Below are positions 34,402-39,071 of a stretch of DNA of 39,071 nt, piece by piece; position 1 is the first letter of the stretch; the number at the start of each line of letters is the position of its first letter. Origin of the DNA: CAZVJA01 sp964626885 (GTDB taxonomy: Bacteria > Planctomycetota > Planctomycetia > Planctomycetales > Planctomycetaceae). The notes beneath the pieces were generated by a model. The model worked only from the letters and a program-made list of their open reading frames with translations, ran no database searches and had not been told where the DNA came from. The DNA is taken from the NCBI GenBank assembly GCA_964626885.1, contig CAZVJA010000025.1:1-39071 (forward strand). Direction: 5' to 3'. A program made the translations under genes and the position numbers.

Positions 34402-35865
34402 TCAACCTTTGATCACGCCAATTGGCCGCATGCGCGCCACTTTGCGGGCGAGTCCCGCATTGTGGACCACCTCGACGACCAGATCGATATCTTTGTAGGC
34501 GGCGGGCTGCTCTTCAGCCAACCCTTTCCACGATCGGGCCCGGGCGATCACCCCTTGACTGCGCAGCTCGTGGTCGATGCGTCGCCCCTGGGCAAGTTTG
34601 ACGGCGGCATGTCGGCTCAGCACTCGCCCAGCGCCATGACAGGCGCTGCCGAACGTCTGCGCCATCGCGCCCGGCTGCCCGACCAGCACCCAACTCGCAC
34701 GCCCCATGTCGCCCGGGATGAGCACCGGCTGTCCGATTTCCGCATACTCATCCGGAACCTCCGGGTGACCCGGGGGAAAGGCCCGCGTCGCCCCTTTACG
34801 ATGCACCCAAACCTTTTTCTTGACTCCCGCGATCTCATGCTCTTCGAACTTCGCGATGTTATGCGCAACATCGTAAACAATATCCATCCCCAGGTCGGTC
34901 CAGGACTTCTCGAAGACGGAAGAAAACACTTCGCGCGCCTGCCACATCAGCAATTGGCGGTTGCACCAGGCGAAGTTCGCGGCGGCCCGCATTGCGCCGA
35001 GATAATGCTGTCCCTCATCGCTGTGTACCGGGGCGCAGACCAATTGCCGGTCGGGGAGCGAAATTCCATAACGTTCCGGCACGTTCCGCAACTGCCGGAG
35101 TGCGTCGTCGCAGACTTGGTAACCCAGTCCGCGCGACCCCGAGTGGATCATCACGCAGACCATTCCTTCCTCCAGCTTCATCACGCCGGCCGCTGCACTG
35201 TCGAAGATCTGGTCCACTACTTGTACTTCCAGGAAATGATTTCCTGATCCCAGCGTGCCGCACTGATCGAATCCCCGGTCGAGCGCACGGTCGCTGACGA
35301 ACTTCGGTTCCGCACCGTCGAGCCGACCGTGCGCTTCGGTATGTTCGATGTCGCGGTCCACCGCCAGCCCTCGATCAATGAGCGCTTGTGGGCCGAGTTG
35401 CATCATTCGGCGTAACTCGTCGTGCTTGAACTGATACTTTCCCCCACCTCCGACGCCGGTGGGGATGTTGGCGAATAACTCTTGAACGAGGTTCTCCAGA
35501 CGCCCCATCACGTCGCGCTGCAGCAGGTTCGAGCGGACCAGTCGCACGCCGCAGTTGATGTCGTAACCCACCCCGCCGGGCGAGATGACTCCTCCTTCGA
35601 GCGGATCGGTGGCACAGACCCCGCCGATGCAGAATCCGTAGCCCCAGTGAATGTCGGGCATTGCGAGGCTGGCGAACTGAATTCCCGGCAGGAAGGCCAC
35701 GTTGGCGACCTGCTCCGGTGCCGGATCGTTGCGAATCAAATCAATCAACATATCGTCCGCGTAAATCAATCCATCGACACGCATCCCCGATTTGTAACTC
35801 TTCGGAATGCGCCACAGGTTATCGTTGACCTTTTCGAGCGGTCCGTGAAACCCTTTTTCGCCCAT
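34402..35865 (-). CDS. rtcB: RtcB-family RNA ligase
   Basis: RtcB joins 2',3'-cyclic-phosphate or 3'-phosphate RNA ends to 5'-OH ends using GTP and Mn2+. From ATG 35865 (GGAG eight or more bases upstream) the protein has 487 residues. Key segments are the metal-binding GGVGYDINCGVRLV (Asp102, Cys105), GSGNHFLEVQ, HSGSRGLGYQ, DVAHNIAKFE and HGAGRVLSRH, in which the first His is the guanylylated residue. It belongs to the ~480-residue form seen in archaea and many bacteria; no intein is present. No archease or rtcA gene accompanies it, so it may ligate without that activator or use one elsewhere. A longer frame up to 36030 has no family support. Confidence 0.95.
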   Translation of the reverse strand: MGEKGFHGPLEKVNDNLWRIPKSYKSGMRVDGLIYADDMLIDLIRNDPAPEQVANVAFLPGIQFASLAMPDIHWGYGFCIGGVCATDPLEGGVISPGGVGYDINCGVRLVRSNLLQRDVMGRLENLVQELFANIPTGVGGGGKYQFKHDELRRMMQLGPQALIDRGLAVDRDIEHTEAHGRLDGAEPKFVSDRALDRGFDQCGTLGSGNHFLEVQVVDQIFDSAAAGVMKLEEGMVCVMIHSGSRGLGYQVCDDALRQLRNVPERYGISLPDRQLVCAPVHSDEGQHYLGAMRAAANFAWCNRQLLMWQAREVFSSVFEKSWTDLGMDIVYDVAHNIAKFEEHEIAGVKKKVWVHRKGATRAFPPGHPEVPDEYAEIGQPVLIPGDMGRASWVLVGQPGAMAQTFGSACHGAGRVLSRHAAVKLAQGRRIDHELRSQGVIARARSWKGLAEEQPAAYKDIDLVVEVVHNAGLARKVARMRPIGVIKG

Positions 35866-36052
35866 TTGCCTGCTCCATTCGTTGCCTGCCGTGTTAATTC
35901 CAGGAGCCAAGACGGCCGGTCGGCACCGCGGGTTCGCGCGAAAGAGATACCACACCAAACGGCAATTATAGCTCGGCCGCCGATCGGGTACACGGCTGAA
36001 CGGTTTCGGTCGCGATGACATGGATGACAAAACGGGGCCATGTACGGCCCCC

Positions 36053-36928
36053 TCACTCGCGTCGCAGGTGAGTGCGGTTTGAAACTGCTTTCAGATAAGC
36101 CGCCGCGTCGCGGTGCTCCCGCAGTTCACGGGCGCGCTCTCGTTTCTGGCGTGCTTCCTTCGTCTGCTCGATTTCTGCGATATTTGCCAAATGACGTTTG
36201 CGGCGAATGCGGAATTCGATGGTCGCCAGAGTTCCAATGACCACGACCGTCGCCAGGCACAGCAGATACGGAAAACCATTGGAAACAGAAACGCGACGGA
36301 AGGCGCTGGCATCCACTCCCGCTGGAATGCCCACAGGTTCCGCCGACGCGGGGACATTCTCGTTCGAGGCGTGGACGCGGACGTTGTCGACGATAGCCAG
36401 GATTTGCGGTTCCAGCTCGCTGAGATGAGTCCGCTTGTCAAAGAATCGGAAAATGGTGACATGCTGATGAAACAAGGTCACAGTGACGCTTCCGGTTCCG
36501 TGGTTGTCCTTCTCGCGAGTCCAGAGCGCCTGGCGCCCGGAATCGTAATACGATTCACCCATCGAGCCTCCCGAGAATAAATCGCGGTGTGATTTCTCCT
36601 CTGCTTGTTTCAATCGAAGGCTGAGCGTTTGCGAGCTCAATTCCTCGATCTCGGTCCATAAATAGGGGAATGGGCCGGACGAGTGCGTGAACACAAACTT
36701 TTGAAGGCGTCCGCTGCGAGCGCTCCCCGATTCATACGACCATTCCGTGGGAAGAACGATGGTCATCAAGGCATAACCACTGTCCGTCGGGCCGCAGGCA
36801 TACGCTTTCAGCTCATCACCATTCGCACGGTTTGCGAACGCTAGGGCTGCTCCCAGCGACAAATGCAGCAGTATGAATCGTCGAGGAAAATGATTTGTGC
36901 ATGACCTGCGATGGGTGAATCGTTTCAC
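36053..36928 (-). CDS. Secreted single-TM protein of unknown function
   Basis: From the GTG at 36928 (AAAGGGA about seven bases upstream) the protein has 291 residues. A signal peptide (FILLHLSLGAALAFANRANG) is followed by a beta-rich extracytoplasmic domain of about 170 residues (KAYACGPTDSGYALMTIVLP and WSYESGSARSGRLQKFVF). Near the C-terminus a helix (YLLCLATVVVIGTLATIEF) anchors it, followed by a very basic, coiled cytoplasmic tail rich in Arg, Lys and Glu (RKRHLANIAEIEQTKEARQK). I do not recognise a domain. It lies upstream of rtcB by 187 bp. The longer frame to 37117 starts within AT-rich intergenic sequence and is not favoured. Confidence 0.7.
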   Translation of the reverse strand: MKRFTHRRSCTNHFPRRFILLHLSLGAALAFANRANGDELKAYACGPTDSGYALMTIVLPTEWSYESGSARSGRLQKFVFTHSSGPFPYLWTEIEELSSQTLSLRLKQAEEKSHRDLFSGGSMGESYYDSGRQALWTREKDNHGTGSVTVTLFHQHVTIFRFFDKRTHLSELEPQILAIVDNVRVHASNENVPASAEPVGIPAGVDASAFRRVSVSNGFPYLLCLATVVVIGTLATIEFRIRRKRHLANIAEIEQTKEARQKRERARELREHRDAAAYLKAVSNRTHLRRE

Positions 36929-37274
36929 AGCGACGTCCCTTTCGTATATGTGCACGACGAATTCGGCGGCACGTCGATCACGCACGGTGAAATTACTTGA
37001 TGCAGCATTCGATTCGGGCTCGCGAATGATTGCCCGATGATCACGGAATGTTAATGCGATGTTTTTGCAATCGCTACGATCGTGAAACGAAACCGCGCTG
37101 AATATGAAGTTTTTCACACGAACTTTATGTTTCGTTCATCGAATGCAAATGCCAGCACCCTCGGCGCACTCGTCACGTTTACGCAAACTTCCCTCGCTAA
37201 TGTGAGTTGTAATTTTCGACGTTCATTCAAGTATCACCGCGACTTCATCATTCCGTCACATATCGTCGGTAATG
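36929..37274. other. AT-rich intergenic region with one nested inverted repeat
   Basis: About 350 bp visibly richer in A and T than the flanks, between two genes read away from each other, so it must carry both promoters. I cannot name either promoter with confidence. The inverted repeat at 37086-37136 is the only structure I see. Confidence 0.5.
37086..37136. repeat. Nested inverted repeat in the promoter region
   Basis: AACGAAAC (37086-37093) and GTTTCGTT (37129-37136) are perfect complements. Within them AAGTT (37107-37111) and AACTT (37121-37125) form a second stem with a nine-base loop. It could be a regulator site or a hairpin. GTTTCG/CGAAAC words recur in the structured element about 160 bp downstream. 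Confidence 0.5.
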
Positions 37275-37524
37275 TCACCTCGCATGAGTGAGATGTTTCG
37301 AGGAGCGCGAAACATGGGGGACATGTCGGGCCGGCCATCGTTTCGGCCGGTGCGCTCGAATTCGACCCGTTTCCCGGAAAGGAGGTGCATCCCGGCAGGT
37401 CGAATCCGTGATTGTGAAGTGGTTTGTAGAGAAAGTGATTGTGTCATCTGTTATTGAGCTGGAGAGGTAGGAGCGATTTTTCGACGACATTCTAGGATCG
37501 GCTCCTACTCCTCATGCGAGTTGA
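37275..37524 (+). ncRNA. Candidate large structured RNA / 5' leader of the DUF1559 gene
   Basis: CTCGCATGAG (37279-37288) and CTCATGCGAG (37511-37520) are perfect 10-base complements; three more pairs (37275-37277 with 37522-37524) extend them past one mismatch. Inside, in order: ATGTTTCG/CGAAACAT (37293-37300 with 37308-37315); CCGGCC/GGCCGG (37331-37336 with 37345-37350); ATTCGACC/GGTCGAAT (37360-37367 with 37398-37405) topped by CCGG/CCGG, whose loop shows AAAGGAGGTG; and GTAGGAGC/GCTCCTAC (37467-37474 with 37501-37508), extendable by two pairs with a bulge. ACATG/CATGT (37312-37316 with 37322-37326) competes with the first hairpin. The element ends 45 bp before the ATG of the DUF1559 gene. 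Strand is inferred from that gene. I match it to no known RNA family; a MITE-like DNA element is the alternative. Confidence 0.55.
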
Positions 37525-37569
37525 AACAAACGAACGATTTGGTGTTTACACATCCCATTTATTGAAGGA

Positions 37570-38868
<1,299 letters not shown>

Positions 38869-38929
38869 TTGGCTGGATCGATTGATCCGTCCGTTATCAA
38901 CCGTGCGATTGCTTTTGTGACAACTCCGA

Positions 38930-38977
38930 GCTGCCGCGTGTGCCTGTGGTGGGGCACATTCGGCAGCACCCCTTTTT
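38930..38977 (+). terminator. Strong intrinsic terminator after the DUF1559 gene
   Basis: GCTGCCG pairs with CGGCAGC and, past a two-base internal loop, TGTGCC pairs with GGCACA, giving 13 pairs with an eight-base loop, followed by ACCCC and five T. It lies about 60 bp past the stop codon. Confidence 0.85.
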
Positions 38978-38996
38978 CTAACGTTAGTTTCCAAAC

Positions 38997-39022
38997 CGGG
39001 AGGGCGAGGCTCCCGCCGAGCC
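38997..39022. repeat. REP-like palindromic GC-rich repeat
   Basis: CGGGAG/CTCCCG (38997-39002 with 39010-39015) and GGCTC/GAGCC (39008-39012 with 39018-39022) make two overlapping hairpins. From memory this GAGGGCGAGGCTCC-type word recurs between genes in planctomycete genomes; only one copy is in this window, so the repeat call rests on that recollection. Confidence 0.45.
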
Positions 39023-39071
39023 GCTGCATCCGAAAGCCTCTGTTTGTGGGGAGTCCGACCGAGCGTGCCCC

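Noticed and set aside
37288..37470. 60-codon plus-strand frame inside the structured region
   Set aside because: Its sequence follows the hairpin arms and has no protein character. Only its last 20 codons from GTG 37408 could be a leader peptide, with poor spacing to the SD-like loop.
37275..37524. MITE-like transposable element reading of the inverted repeat
   Set aside because: No target-site duplication flanks the ends and the inner hairpins fit an RNA better, so RNA is preferred, though this is not excluded.

Overview
The window reads as chromosomal DNA of a planctomycete, probably of the Planctomycetales. The evidence is family content: a DUF1549/DUF1553 protein paired with a Tat-exported DUF1501 protein, a DUF1559 pseudopilin-like protein, two Hanks-type Ser/Thr kinases (one with the N-terminal module and C-terminal membrane anchor common in this phylum), an EF-G paralogue and many secreted or membrane proteins of unknown function. 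Genes are on both strands in short runs. I see no phage, insertion sequence, CRISPR array, rRNA or tRNA.

Layout. 1-503: a cut-off BRCT+MerR regulator, divergent from glyA. 736-2991: glyA and an EEP-superfamily membrane hydrolase. 3066-5682: larE, divergent from thiO-dtd, which overlap by four bases. 5835-6971: a CvpA-like membrane protein with a His-rich linker, then about 640 bp with no recognised gene. 7614-11707 (minus): an orphan HlyD/RND adaptor, a soluble Ser/Thr kinase with a Pro/Gly/Tyr-rich tail, and accA. 11969-13342: a thioredoxin-fold protein without the CXXC. 13434-16890 (minus): a response regulator, two rRNA-methyltransferase-type genes and a small membrane protein. 17165-18550 (minus): a membrane glutaredoxin-like protein and a DUF2064 glycosyltransferase. 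18811-21380: a second Ser/Thr kinase with a non-canonical catalytic loop, a terminator, and an HEIGH metalloprotease-like protein. 21450-24983: a 4-TM protein, an enolase-superfamily enzyme and a large secreted protein. 25020-28770: a secreted HExxH protein, a small Cys-rich secreted protein, a bidirectional terminator and an EF-G-like GTPase. 29072-33539: a polytopic membrane protein, divergent from the DUF1549-DUF1501 pair. 33596-36928 (minus): DUF1614, rtcB and a secreted single-TM protein. 36929-37569: a gene-free, relatively AT-rich stretch. 37570-38868: the DUF1559 protein, followed by a strong terminator and a REP-like palindromic repeat.

How the genes work together. Most are housekeeping or conserved-unknown genes with no single shared pathway. 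Small functional groupings are glycine/one-carbon and thiamine sulfur chemistry (glyA, thiO, larE), translation quality and rRNA modification (dtd, RsmC-like, RlmI-like, EF-G-like, rtcB), and phosphorylation signalling (two kinases, one response regulator).

The most unusual object is at 37275-37524, directly upstream of the DUF1559 gene. A perfect 10-bp inverted repeat, extendable to 13 pairs with one mismatch, closes about 220 nt holding four further local hairpins in order, one of which has a competing alternative pairing. It looks like a large structured RNA or 5' leader, or less likely a small MITE-like element. I do not recognise it as a known family.
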